Below, piece by piece: positions 43,287-51,914 of a DNA stretch of 62,871 nt (its first letter is position 1; each line of letters opens with the position of its first letter). Source of the DNA: Gemmatimonadota bacterium (GTDB taxonomy: Bacteria > Latescibacterota > UBA2968 > UBA8231); assembly GCA_028875335.1 (NCBI GenBank), contig JAPPEF010000194.1:1-62871 (forward strand), written 5' to 3'. The notes below the pieces were generated by a model, which saw only the letters and a program-made list of their open reading frames with translations, ran no database searches and was not told the DNA's origin. Position numbers and translations under genes: made by a program.

Positions 43287-44353
43287 GGGATTTGCGCTCC
43301 ACTCGGTTCTGCCCATAGTGGATGATGGTCCAACAATATCCTCAGATCGCGCAGTCGGCCGGTGGGCCAGTGCACGTAGGCATGGTGAAATTCTACCAAG
43401 TCTCCTAGCAACATCTCTTCGGGCAGGAAGGGATTCGGCCATATACTGGCGTACCAGAAGTGGAACAGTAGCAATTTGGGATCGCCGTGTTTCCGCTTCA
43501 TATATTGCATGGCTCGCTGGGGAGCGAGCGTCTCCTCATGCACCTTGAGCGGGTCGGAAAAGTCGTGGTAGTGATAAAGATGATAGGTCTTGGCCTCGGG
43601 TACAAAGCAGGGCCGACAGCCGCGCTGTTGCAGCCGATACGCTAGGTCCCATCCTTCGCTAAAGGCCATGTCGGGATCAAAACCACCCACCTCCAAAAAG
43701 GCTTCCCTAGAAACCGCGCCGTTGTGCGGGAAAAAACCCATCCAACTAATAGGAGAATCGGGGTGCCGGTCAAAAAGCTCGGCTATCTGTTGCTGCAAGG
43801 TCTCGAGTTCGGGAAAGGGATATCCGCCAAGCACAGCTCGGGCTTCGATGCGGTCAAAGGCTCCGAGGACCATATCCTCTGTCAGCATCAATTCCTGCCG
43901 GTGCACACGGAGGTATTCGCGTACTACGCTCGGCGTCTTGTCCTCCATTGGGATACCACGTTGGGGATCTTGCAGATACTCCAAAGTGGGCAGACTGTAT
44001 TCGGCACCGCACAACAGAGACCCCCCCTGTTCCAGTGCTTCTATATGGCGTTGGAGCCATTGTGGATGAGGCAGGGCGTCCCCGTCCAAAAAAGCGACGA
44101 ATTCCCCGGTTGCGGCTTCCACGCCCCGGTTGCGAGCCGCGCAACGACCTTCGTTGGGCCGCAGGCGAACGATCTTTAGGTCCATCTGGCGACCAACCTC
44201 GTCGAGCATCTCGGCCGTTCCGTCGCTACAGCCGTCGTCCACGACCACGACTTCAAAGCTCGCAGCCGATATGGTCTGGCCTCGCAATCCGGCTAACACC
44301 AGCCTCAAACGTTCCTTCTGATTATGGGTGGCAATGACCACGGAAATGTCCAT
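43283..44353 (-). CDS. Glycosyltransferase family 2
   Basis: From the ATG at 44353, 1 nt after the upstream stop, the 356-residue protein begins MDISVVIATHNQKERL. It carries FEVVVVDDGCSDGTAEML (nucleotide-sugar binding), RNRGVEAATGEFVAFLDGDA (the GT-A DxD-type segment) and AFSEGWDLAYRLQQRG (the conserved E-D/W-D acceptor region). The C-terminal part is like GT2 enzymes with a galactosyltransferase-type tail. It probably adds a sugar to a surface glycan or protein, together with the GT-transglutaminase fusion encoded upstream. Confidence 0.85.
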   Translation of the reverse strand: MDISVVIATHNQKERLRLVLAGLRGQTISAASFEVVVVDDGCSDGTAEMLDEVGRQMDLKIVRLRPNEGRCAARNRGVEAATGEFVAFLDGDALPHPQWLQRHIEALEQGGSLLCGAEYSLPTLEYLQDPQRGIPMEDKTPSVVREYLRVHRQELMLTEDMVLGAFDRIEARAVLGGYPFPELETLQQQIAELFDRHPDSPISWMGFFPHNGAVSREAFLEVGGFDPDMAFSEGWDLAYRLQQRGCRPCFVPEAKTYHLYHYHDFSDPLKVHEETLAPQRAMQYMKRKHGDPKLLLFHFWYASIWPNPFLPEEMLLGDLVEFHHAYVHWPTGRLRDLRILLDHHPLWAEPSGAQIP

Positions 44354-44354
44354 C

Positions 44355-46853
44355 TCAGATGCACTCAAAGACAAGCCGGCACTCGTATTTTAAACCATCC
44401 GGCACGTGAAATTGTGGTCCGGACGCGGTTTCGCGCCAAGCCAACAGTTGTGGTATGGTCTTGACTGAATTGGAACACACGACGCGGTGGCAATCCAACT
44501 GGCCAAAATAAAAATCGACATAGCGACCGCCGACTTCGGCGATATGGCGACGCAGCATCTCGTCGGAAACATTGTCCTCAGTCGCCGCCTGTGGACCAAT
44601 GACAATACCGTGGAACTCCACCGGCACCCAACCTTGTCCCGGCGCAAAAACCTCCGCCCAAGTGTGCCCAAAGATAATCTCGTTATAGACCGCCATCTCA
44701 AAACGACCCTCTCCGGTGGGGTAGCCCGCTAGGGCACCGGTGACCTCCCGCGCCGCGATACCCTGTAGACGACAAAGGGCGATAAAGGCGTTGGACAGGG
44801 TTATGCAGTGGCCGCCGTTATCGTTCAACACTATGTGAATAGAAGAAGCCAAGTCCTGCGATGGCTCTTTGGTCTTTTTGAAGCGCTTGGTCTCGGCCAA
44901 TTGGGCGTAGATGCGACGCGCCTTTTCTAATGGGTCTTCCACTCCGTCTAGGTCCAGTTCGGCAAAAAAGTTTTTGACCACCGCTTCTTGCGCTAGTTCG
45001 GGGTCGATCTCGCTGTAGCGGCGATACTCGCAAGTCGATAGCCGGGCCGGGGCCGTTGGTCCCATACGCCCCTGCACGGTCAACTCACAGGTGTAGGAAA
45101 AATCTATTGAGGCCGGAGCGGCCTCCTCCACCCGGATGGGATAGCCGTAAAAAAAACCGGCTGGCGGAGCAAAACACGTTCGCAGACCGTCTGGCGTCCA
45201 AGCGCACAACTCGATATTCCCCTGATGGGAATTGGGTATGGGATAAGGGAGAAAGAGCCGGGCACTAACGTCTAGCGGCAAGGTCGATGGGTAGAGCCGA
45301 TAGGTATAGGTGAGGCGGTAGCGCTGACGATTCCGGTGCAGTGCGATGTGGCCATTCACAGGATGGAAAAAATCGCGGCGTTTCTCTTCGAGGGCGCGAT
45401 AATCGCTTTCAAAGAACATAGGCTCGTGGTCGTAGAGCCAGTTCCAAGAATACGCCCGGTCAAAGGCGATCTTGCTACCCTGTCGGATGTGCGGCAGACC
45501 TCGACTCAGGTTGCGGTGCAGCAAGGTGCGGAGCGCCTCGACGCCGAGGTTGGCCGGGGTACTCAGGTTGAGGTGGTGGAGAAATTCAGGCTCGGGTATC
45601 CGATAGGTCGCTTCTATCTGGTGGGCGGAACGCTGGTCCACAAAAAAGGCGTCAACCGCATCGGCCGCAGCCTCGCCCCCATCCCATTTTCCAATATGTG
45701 CGGCAAAGACCCGACAACGCGGAGCGAACTCGTCGCTCCGAGATAGAAGGTCGTCTATGGCTTCTAACAGGGGGTCCACTCTGAGAAACGCATCCCAATT
45801 GAGCTTGCATCCCAAGCCGAGGTCGTGCACTCGGTTGAGGTGGTATTCTTGATCCAAGTGCTCGGGTGCACCGATCACGGGCACGCCTTGGCGCAAGGCA
45901 TGATAGATGGAACCAATGCCGCCAATACCGACGAAGAGAGCCGCACGCGCTAACACCCAAGCCGCAGGCACAAAGTCAACGACGCGGATATTGGGTGCTG
46001 CTACCTGTCCTGACCAACGACCCGCTGTAGTCACCAAGACGCGATAAGGTTTGTTGGCCATACGGCGCAGGGCCTCGTCGAGAAAGCCGGGATGAGTACC
46101 GGTGCTGCCGCAGTTAAAATAGACCAGCGGCAATTGATCGTCCCAATCGTCCAACTCCGCGATGGGACGGGGTGGCGGGGACTCGATCAATGGCCCCACA
46201 TAGCAATAGTAGGACGGGGTCTGTTCGCCCGGTGGGTGGAATTGGGGCACATCGGCCACTAAGTAGAGGGTGTGGTGTGGCTTGAAGGTCGATATGTTGT
46301 CGCGAGCGTATTCGTTGAATGGCTCGGTACCCAAGGAAAAGGTCGTGGGCAGGCGAATGGGAAAAGGATAGCCCGGTTGGTTGTAAGCCGCCTCGATCAG
46401 GGCTATATCTACTCCCTCAAGAGAGGCAGTAAACCGCAAGGTCGGCCGCATGTCCGCCAGCGCGAGGGCAGGGCGGAGTTGCCGGAGGAGGGCGCGTTCG
46501 GCTTGGACACAGCGGTCTATCCACTCCGCATTGTAATAGCCGTAGTCGCTACGAGCTACGTATTGGTCCATGCGGCTTTGCGGCATGGTATCGATTTCGT
46601 ACACTTGAAACCCCTCATCGGCGATCCGGACGGCGTGAGGCCCCACCCCCGCGAATTCGACAGGGTAGCCGCGCACTCGCAGTGCTCGTCCCACGACTAG
46701 AGGGCGGATGGTGTGGGCTAGGCTGTAGCCGTGAAAAAAAATCAATACGAGGTACTCGTGGCGTGGCAGGCACTCGACTGCGCCAGCCCATTGCAGACCG
46801 ACGCTCAGATTCTGTAAGCCAGCCGCTATATGTTGGCGCAATTTATCCAGCAT
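44355..46853 (-). CDS. Glycosyltransferase (UGT/GT28-like) fused to a transglutaminase-like domain
   Basis: From the ATG at 46853 (GGAAAGG upstream) the protein has 832 residues. The N-terminal ~400 have a GT-B layout with VYFNCGSTGTHPGF, then FVGIGGIGSIYHALRQGVPV and DQEYHLNRVHDLGLG, the donor-binding signature of UGT/macrolide-type glycosyltransferases. A linker of about 200 residues follows. The C-terminal part is a transglutaminase-like domain: GGHCITLSNAFIALCRLQGI (Cys about 683), FGHTWAEVFAPGQGWVPVE (His about 730, acidic Glu about 746). No signal peptide or membrane segment is seen. The combination is unusual. It is first in an operon with GT2, TPR and FG-GAP genes. Confidence 0.75.
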   Translation of the reverse strand: MLDKLRQHIAAGLQNLSVGLQWAGAVECLPRHEYLVLIFFHGYSLAHTIRPLVVGRALRVRGYPVEFAGVGPHAVRIADEGFQVYEIDTMPQSRMDQYVARSDYGYYNAEWIDRCVQAERALLRQLRPALALADMRPTLRFTASLEGVDIALIEAAYNQPGYPFPIRLPTTFSLGTEPFNEYARDNISTFKPHHTLYLVADVPQFHPPGEQTPSYYCYVGPLIESPPPRPIAELDDWDDQLPLVYFNCGSTGTHPGFLDEALRRMANKPYRVLVTTAGRWSGQVAAPNIRVVDFVPAAWVLARAALFVGIGGIGSIYHALRQGVPVIGAPEHLDQEYHLNRVHDLGLGCKLNWDAFLRVDPLLEAIDDLLSRSDEFAPRCRVFAAHIGKWDGGEAAADAVDAFFVDQRSAHQIEATYRIPEPEFLHHLNLSTPANLGVEALRTLLHRNLSRGLPHIRQGSKIAFDRAYSWNWLYDHEPMFFESDYRALEEKRRDFFHPVNGHIALHRNRQRYRLTYTYRLYPSTLPLDVSARLFLPYPIPNSHQGNIELCAWTPDGLRTCFAPPAGFFYGYPIRVEEAAPASIDFSYTCELTVQGRMGPTAPARLSTCEYRRYSEIDPELAQEAVVKNFFAELDLDGVEDPLEKARRIYAQLAETKRFKKTKEPSQDLASSIHIVLNDNGGHCITLSNAFIALCRLQGIAAREVTGALAGYPTGEGRFEMAVYNEIIFGHTWAEVFAPGQGWVPVEFHGIVIGPQAATEDNVSDEMLRRHIAEVGGRYVDFYFGQLDCHRVVCSNSVKTIPQLLAWRETASGPQFHVPDGLKYECRLVFECI

Positions 46854-47085
46854 GTCCTTTCCTATATACAGGATGCTCTCGCTAAAAAGGAAAAAGCTCG
46901 GTTCCTCGAACAACGCCTTAGGGAACCCCAGAGTCGATGAGTGAGTATTAAGCCGGTCCGCCCTACCTCTATTCAAGCGACAGACACAGTAGAACAGAGG
47001 ACGTCTTCCCCTATGGTGCTCGGCCCGAAAGTACCACAGGGGCACGTCGTCTCAGCAACTACCGTATAACTTCATAGGGTCTCGT

Positions 47086-47175
47086 CTATGTGCCACACGT
47101 AGACGTGCTCAATGCCACCGTGCCACCCTGCATCGCTGGCAAGGCGAAGTCTGGCGCGGCCTCTCCCGGTCGCAT
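47086..47175 (-). pseudogene. Fragment of a redoxin gene
   Basis: One minus-strand frame reads MRPGEAAPDFALPAMQGGTV, then ALST before diverging to a stop at 47086. It matches residues 53-74 of the redoxin at 51333-51899 (LGEAAPDFALPEVQGGTVAL). The DNA similarity covers about 70 bp. AAGGAGG lies upstream, but the nearest ATG is in another frame. The catalytic CxxC region is missing, so this is a truncated duplicate next to the DUF4159 gene. Confidence 0.6.
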
Positions 47176-47255
47176 ACATTTCAGTGCCCTCCTTACTTAT
47201 AGCTTTTGCATAGCTTCCCATATTGGGGAGGTCCCGGCCAGGGGCACAACATTCT

Positions 47256-48587
47256 TCAGTCCACATCAACCAATTGCCGTGACAAGGATCCCTCGCGCGT
47301 CAACGCGTACACCACGATATTGACGCCGAGATCATAGACCAGCAACTCATCAGCACCCGTGTCAAAACGACCGATAATATTGGTGGCCCGATCCGCTTCG
47401 CGGATCCGCTCGGCCTCGCCCGCCAACAGGTCCGCGTAGTTCTTTTGGGAGTACACTCCCACGAGGCGGCCATCCACCTCAATGCCCTCCAAAAAATTGG
47501 GCGACAATTCGGCGCGATTCTCAGCGTTTGAATACCAGAATCTGATGTCCCAGAAGCCTCGCGGCAGCGAGCCCACATCGTAGAAGCAATGATAGAGCGG
47601 GTGCTTGGGCGGCAACCGCACAAAAGACCAGTCTTTGTGTTCGGCGTAGTCAACTTGCTGAAAGGCTTGACGAATGAAATTGCGCAACGCCGGCAAGTCG
47701 TGCTGATAGCTCCCAGCGATGGAGAGAGGAGAGGAGACAATATCCGCATAGAGGAACCCGCCCGACGTGAGATAGCGACCCAGATTCTTGGCTTCGGCTT
47801 GGGTGAAGGCTACCTCGTAGTGGATCGTCAGCAACAGAAACGGCACCTGCACCAGCCGCGGGTCGTCCAAGGCCATGCCGTCCAGTACTTCGGTATGCAC
47901 CTCGGTGCGCTCGCTCATTTTGTCGGCTAGTCCCTGCAGGATGCGCCGCTCAGCAATGGTCCGTGGCACCCCACCGACGCGTGGATGACCCGCGTTAGCG
48001 TCGGCGCGTTCAAGGGCTTCGCTGTGGACACTCGACAAATAGAGAAAGCCCTTGAGCTGACGCCGGTCTTTCGGATCAACCACCACCATCGCCCGGTGCC
48101 GACCCGTGTCTAGCGCCTGCACATCTATCAGTTCCAAGGCCAAGTCAATCTCATCCGCGCCCTGCCGCGTCCCTTTCAGTGCGCCAGCCCGTAGCTGTGG
48201 CCCAATGTGCCGCGCCGGGAAATCCGGCACGGGCAGCACCAGCCGATCCGGCAGCGACGCCATCGGCAGCCTAAGAGCCGAGGTTTTGAACACCGGCAAC
48301 GGACGCGACGCCGACGGAGCAGGACGGACCGCGGCGACCGGGACCGCTTGGAGGGCTGGACGGCGCACTAAAGGACGTTCGCGGGGCCGTTGGCGACGGG
48401 TGAGGGTGCGCTGTGGCGGCGGCCGTTTGGTAAACTTCACCATGATCTGCGGTAGCGCCGGGAATTGCGTAACCCGCTCGCGCTGCGTGAGGCCGAAAAT
48501 CACCAGTAGATGCAAGGCCAGCGACAACACCAAGCAACTTTGCAGCTTGCTATTTTTTTGGAACGAGACTTTCCATGGCCGTTTCAT
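47256..48587 (-). CDS. DUF4159 protein with N-terminal membrane anchor and proline/arginine-rich linker
   Basis: The 443-residue protein has an N-terminal membrane helix (CLVLSLALHLLVIFGL) and a basic, proline-rich linker (PPPQRTLTRRQRPRERP), like TonB N-termini. A DUF4159 domain follows: VPFLLLTIHYEVAFTQAEAK, LGRYLTSGGFLYADI, HPLYHCFYDVGSLPRG and GVYSQKNYADL. DUF4159 proteins occur with regulatory and MoxR-type gene sets in many FCB genomes; function unknown. It starts 35 bp after the FG-GAP gene. A copy of its 3' end forms the chimera at 39601. Confidence 0.8.
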   Translation of the reverse strand: MKRPWKVSFQKNSKLQSCLVLSLALHLLVIFGLTQRERVTQFPALPQIMVKFTKRPPPQRTLTRRQRPRERPLVRRPALQAVPVAAVRPAPSASRPLPVFKTSALRLPMASLPDRLVLPVPDFPARHIGPQLRAGALKGTRQGADEIDLALELIDVQALDTGRHRAMVVVDPKDRRQLKGFLYLSSVHSEALERADANAGHPRVGGVPRTIAERRILQGLADKMSERTEVHTEVLDGMALDDPRLVQVPFLLLTIHYEVAFTQAEAKNLGRYLTSGGFLYADIVSSPLSIAGSYQHDLPALRNFIRQAFQQVDYAEHKDWSFVRLPPKHPLYHCFYDVGSLPRGFWDIRFWYSNAENRAELSPNFLEGIEVDGRLVGVYSQKNYADLLAGEAERIREADRATNIIGRFDTGADELLVYDLGVNIVVYALTREGSLSRQLVDVD

Positions 48588-48622
48588 CGGCTCACATCCC
48601 TTCGCAAAGGATGTTGGGGCGT

Positions 48623-50767
48623 CTATTCAAGTTTGACCATCTTGCGGAGGCTCGTCTGCTCGCCCACTTGCAATCGATACAAATAGACTCCAGCAGCGAC
48701 GGATTGCCCTTGGGCATCCCGACCATCCCAAGCCAGCCGATGCTCGCCCGCCGCCAGCGGACCAGCCCATACTTGGCGCACCGGCTGCCCCAAGACGTTG
48801 TAGATAGCTAAGTCCACATCGCCGACTCCGGCGGGCACAGTAAAGGGGATGGTCGTGACCGGATTGAACGGATTGGGGTAGTTGGCACCGAGGGCAAAAG
48901 CTGAAGGTGTGGTCACCGTCTCGATAGCTACGGCCGTACTTGGGACGCCTTGGTTGATAAAGACAAAGGCCCCACCAGCGCCCCCTTCCACACTCCGACC
49001 CAGCACCACCAGATCGGTCGCCTCGTCGCCGTTCACATCACTAGCGAGTACCACGCCGCCGATGCCCGGCAGAGGGTAACGGCCTTCAAAGACGGGTACG
49101 CCATTGCGCTGGCCAACCAAGACAATCAGTGCCGGACCGGTCGCCAAGTTGCCATCGACAACGGCCAAGTCCAGCAGGCCATCACCGTTGAGGTCACTGG
49201 CAGTGGCCCGACCCGGTAACGTTACCTGCAGACCGAGCAGAGTGTAGTGGTTCAACACGCCCGAAGTGTCCAGATTCCACAGCGCCAAGCCGTGGTGAGT
49301 GATGCCGCTAAAAAGAGGGCGATCCCGCTTGGGAGACCCGATTAACTCTCCTACTCCATCGCCATCCAGATCGACGAGCAAGTGCAGGTCACAGGGGTTG
49401 GCCACGGCCTCAAAAAACAGCGGTGGCTCCTCACTGCCAGACCACGGCCGGGTCAGTTGCCAAGTACCTTGGGGCTGGTAGCACGGGCGATTCCACAACA
49501 GGCGCACCGCTTCGCCCAGCGGTTGCCCAGCAAGCAGGCGGGGAAAAAGCCCTTCCTCGCTCTGCTGGGCGACCTGATTGCTGCGGACAAACTCGGCAAC
49601 ACCGTCGTTGACCCACAGGGCCATTTTTAGCCATGTGTTGTCATGCTCTTGGACCAACATATCCACATCGCCGTCACCATCGCCATCGGCTAGACCAATG
49701 AGCCAGACGTCGGATAGCTGTAGGATGGTTTCAAAGCCATCCTCGCCCCGGTTGAGCCACAATTCAAGGAGGTCATCATCTTGAAAGGCCAGATCGAGGA
49801 GTCCATCACCGTCGAAATCACCCCCCGCAATGATGGGTTGGCTGAACCCTTCCTCCTCTTTTTGGGCGAGGACCTTTAAGGTGGGGACAAAGCCACCCAA
49901 ACCGTCGTTGAACGCCACCATCCAGCCCACTTCTGCTTTTTCTTCCGTACGGTGGTACCAAACCGCCACGAGATCCACATCCCCATCGCCGTCCACATCA
50001 CCCAAAGTACCGGGCGAGTTTTGCAGATCATCTCTTATCTCAACGCCCAAGGGGAAATAATCAGGCGCGGTAAACAAAGTGCCGGGCAACTCCGCCTCCA
50101 CGGCGATCTCCTGGGGCTGCAATTCCCCCAGCAGCAACTCTTCCTTCCCCGTCAGTTGAATCCAGTCCACTTCTACAAAGACTGGATGATCATCCGGGCC
50201 CTGCGCGTCGGTGTTTAACTCTAGATCTATCTGGAAGTGGAAGAGGGTATCCTGCCAAGTGACCTCCACTTCTGGGTCCGCTTCCGCAGCGGCTTTCAAG
50301 GCACGTATATCTATAGTGATGTCTTGCCATTCAGTGGAATAGAGTTGATGATAACGTAGCACATAAAAATTACCTGCATAATCAGTATGATCCCACACGT
50401 CGTCTGACGCCTCCGTGAGGCGTCTGTACTCGGCATTGAACCACCCCATCTGGAGCCGCCCTTCGGTGGGGGTATGGTGTATGATGCGTAGCCGTAAAGT
50501 GACCCAGTCGAACAGGGCGGAATCTTCCCCAATCGGCGGTGAGTGCAATGTAATGGCCGGTAGTTGTGCGCCCGGCACTGGCGCAATGCGCCAGACGCCG
50601 TCTTCTACTTCGCTGTACACCGTAGTGAGACTAGTGCTAGTTGCATTGCTAAATAGACTCTCATGGGCGGTCCAGCCCCACGAGGTCCCCTCGTTAAAAT
50701 CCCATGTTAAGGAGAAGGCTCCAAGTGGAGCCGCCAACAACCCAATAACAAAGAGCAAGCAGCGCAT
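48623..50767 (-). CDS. Secreted FG-GAP/VCBS-repeat protein with C-terminal FlgD-like domain
   Basis: The ATG at 50767 follows GGAGGTGA by 6 nt. The 714-residue product has a signal peptide (MRCLLFVIGLLAAPLGAFS) and an N-terminal galactose-binding-like domain starting TWDFNEGTSWGWTAHES. FG-GAP blades follow (GDVDGDGDVDLVAVW, GDFDGDGLLDLAFQD, SDLNGDGLLDLAVVD, SDVNGDEATDLVVLG). The sorting-like end is NYPNPFNPVTTIPFTVPAG...MVKLE. It is followed by the DUF4159 gene, with which it is probably co-transcribed. Confidence 0.8.
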   Translation of the reverse strand: MRCLLFVIGLLAAPLGAFSLTWDFNEGTSWGWTAHESLFSNATSTSLTTVYSEVEDGVWRIAPVPGAQLPAITLHSPPIGEDSALFDWVTLRLRIIHHTPTEGRLQMGWFNAEYRRLTEASDDVWDHTDYAGNFYVLRYHQLYSTEWQDITIDIRALKAAAEADPEVEVTWQDTLFHFQIDLELNTDAQGPDDHPVFVEVDWIQLTGKEELLLGELQPQEIAVEAELPGTLFTAPDYFPLGVEIRDDLQNSPGTLGDVDGDGDVDLVAVWYHRTEEKAEVGWMVAFNDGLGGFVPTLKVLAQKEEEGFSQPIIAGGDFDGDGLLDLAFQDDDLLELWLNRGEDGFETILQLSDVWLIGLADGDGDGDVDMLVQEHDNTWLKMALWVNDGVAEFVRSNQVAQQSEEGLFPRLLAGQPLGEAVRLLWNRPCYQPQGTWQLTRPWSGSEEPPLFFEAVANPCDLHLLVDLDGDGVGELIGSPKRDRPLFSGITHHGLALWNLDTSGVLNHYTLLGLQVTLPGRATASDLNGDGLLDLAVVDGNLATGPALIVLVGQRNGVPVFEGRYPLPGIGGVVLASDVNGDEATDLVVLGRSVEGGAGGAFVFINQGVPSTAVAIETVTTPSAFALGANYPNPFNPVTTIPFTVPAGVGDVDLAIYNVLGQPVRQVWAGPLAAGEHRLAWDGRDAQGQSVAAGVYLYRLQVGEQTSLRKMVKLE

Positions 50768-50808
50768 AGTTCACCTCCAAAGTTGATCGGTGTCAAGCAG
50801 ACGATAAT

Positions 50809-50849
50809 TAGCCAATGTGGCACCCGGCCCTATAATGCCACATTGGCTA
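50809..50849 (-). terminator. Perfect 14-bp inverted repeat between the Cys-rich and FG-GAP genes
   Basis: TAGCCAATGTGGCA (50809-50822) is exactly complementary to 50836-50849, with a 13-nt loop. No T-run follows, so efficient intrinsic termination is uncertain. It could be a processing/stability hairpin or a regulator site. It lies 10 bp after the stop of the Cys-rich gene and 42 bp before the FG-GAP start. Confidence 0.5.
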
Positions 50850-50858
50850 TGTCTCATT

Positions 50859-51215
50859 TCAGCAGGAGGTGCATATTTTTGATCCTATCGGCTCACAGCC
50901 GCCAATCTCCGCGTGGCTGTGGTATTGCGTATACCACTTTATAGGATTCCCCTTGTGATCCGTCGCGCATGGTTCGTCTTTGAAGCAGATCCATCCATAC
51001 TTCTTTTTGTAGCCTTTGCCTTCAGGTATTCCGCCGCAGTAATCGGCCTGAGTTCGCTCGGCCGTGCCGAAAACCACCGCCAGCCCAGCCACCACGCTAC
51101 CCAGCCACCCCAAGGCCAAGCCCTGACGCGGCTCAACGTGGCCGCTCGACGACGTGACGAACTCCACCAGCGGAGCCAGCAGCGTTGCCTCAAAAACAAA
51201 CGTCAAAGATTGCAT
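50859..51215 (-). CDS. Small secreted Cys-rich protein (118 residues)
   Basis: The N-terminal ~55 residues hold a hydrophobic segment (LGWLGSVVAGLAVVFGTAE) with a likely signal cleavage before RTQADYC. The mature ~60 residues contain six cysteines (DYCGG, GWICFKDEPC, GGCEPIGSKICTSC) and many charged or aromatic residues. The pre-cleavage pattern (..AGLAV..G...A.AD.C) resembles the Cys-rich proteins at 22878 and 23898. AAAGGAG lies 8 nt before the ATG. It is last in an operon with two redoxins, an FMN-binding-like protein and an A24-type peptidase, so it is a candidate substrate of that redox machinery. Function unknown. Confidence 0.65.
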   Translation of the reverse strand: MQSLTFVFEATLLAPLVEFVTSSSGHVEPRQGLALGWLGSVVAGLAVVFGTAERTQADYCGGIPEGKGYKKKYGWICFKDEPCATDHKGNPIKWYTQYHSHAEIGGCEPIGSKICTSC

Positions 51216-51249
51216 GATTAGTTCTCCTTTATCTAAGGTTAGGTGAGAG

Positions 51250-51297
51250 GATCAGCAAGCCATCAAGGTGCTGATCTGTATTAAAGCAATAGCACCT
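51250..51297 (-). promoter_or_regulatory. Two mutually exclusive hairpins in the leader of the Cys-rich gene
   Basis: GATCAGCA (51250-51257) pairs with TGCTGATC (51269-51276). AGGTGCT (51266-51272) pairs instead with AGCACCT (51291-51297). The two stems share 51269-51272 and cannot form together, as in attenuators or switch-like leaders. The segment lies between the redoxin stop (51333) and the Cys-rich start (51215). No anti-Shine-Dalgarno or T-run completes the picture, so this is tentative. Confidence 0.3.
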
Positions 51298-51332
51298 CCT
51301 TTCTGAGCCGTGGTGATGATTGAGCCAATTCC

Positions 51333-51899
51333 TCAAGAGCCTTCGCTAGGCTGTACTCGGCCAAAACCCTGGACAAACTCCCAAACCGGCGGCCACCCAA
51401 TCGCCAAGTCCACCACCTTCCCCTCGGTATCGATATGATACACCGCAGGAACCCCAGGGATTTTGTATGCCTGTGAAATCGCGCCAACCGAGTCGATCAA
51501 TACAGGGTACGTAAAGGAATAGGTCTCGCTGATCTTCCGAGCACCCTCCTCCCCTGTACAGATGAATACGAGTTGTTGGTCTGCATTCAGTTCAAAGGCT
51601 TCGAGTTTCTTTTTTAGTTTCTGACAATACGGACACTCCGCAGTAACAAAGGCGAGCAGAGCGGACTTTCCCTGCAATGTGCTCAATGCCACCGTGCCGC
51701 CCTGCACCTCCGGCAGAGCAAAGTCCGGCGCGGCCTCCCCTAGTCGTAGCACCTCGGACAGAGGATTGGCCGAGGACTCGGTCCAGACCACCGGAGAGAT
51801 GGAGACCGAAGGGGAGCGCAGCGTCAAAAAGAGCACAACAGCGGCACAGGCTATCACCGTCCACACTACCGGACGACGCAAGAGCGTTACAAATGGCAT
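51333..51899 (-). CDS. Membrane-anchored thioredoxin-fold redoxin (CPYC)
   Basis: The 188-residue protein has an N-terminal membrane helix (VVWTVIACAAVVLFLTL, 11-27). A TlpA/redoxin domain follows: LGEAAPDFALPEVQGGTVAL, then LLAFVTAECPYCQKLKKKLE (CPYC at 89-92), and the cis-proline segment KIPGVPAVYHID. It probably acts as an extracytoplasmic thiol-disulfide reductase or oxidase. It lies 15 bp downstream of a second redoxin gene and upstream of the Cys-rich gene. A fragment of a duplicate is at 47086-47175. Confidence 0.85.
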   Translation of the reverse strand: MPFVTLLRRPVVWTVIACAAVVLFLTLRSPSVSISPVVWTESSANPLSEVLRLGEAAPDFALPEVQGGTVALSTLQGKSALLAFVTAECPYCQKLKKKLEAFELNADQQLVFICTGEEGARKISETYSFTYPVLIDSVGAISQAYKIPGVPAVYHIDTEGKVVDLAIGWPPVWEFVQGFGRVQPSEGS

Positions 51900-51914
51900 G
51901 GCGCATCCATCCTT

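Noticed and set aside
50859..51215. RiPP precursor with modifying enzymes
   Set aside because: No lanthionine synthase, radical SAM, YcaO or peptidase-transporter gene is in the neighbourhood; the cysteine pattern fits an ordinary disulfide-rich secreted protein.
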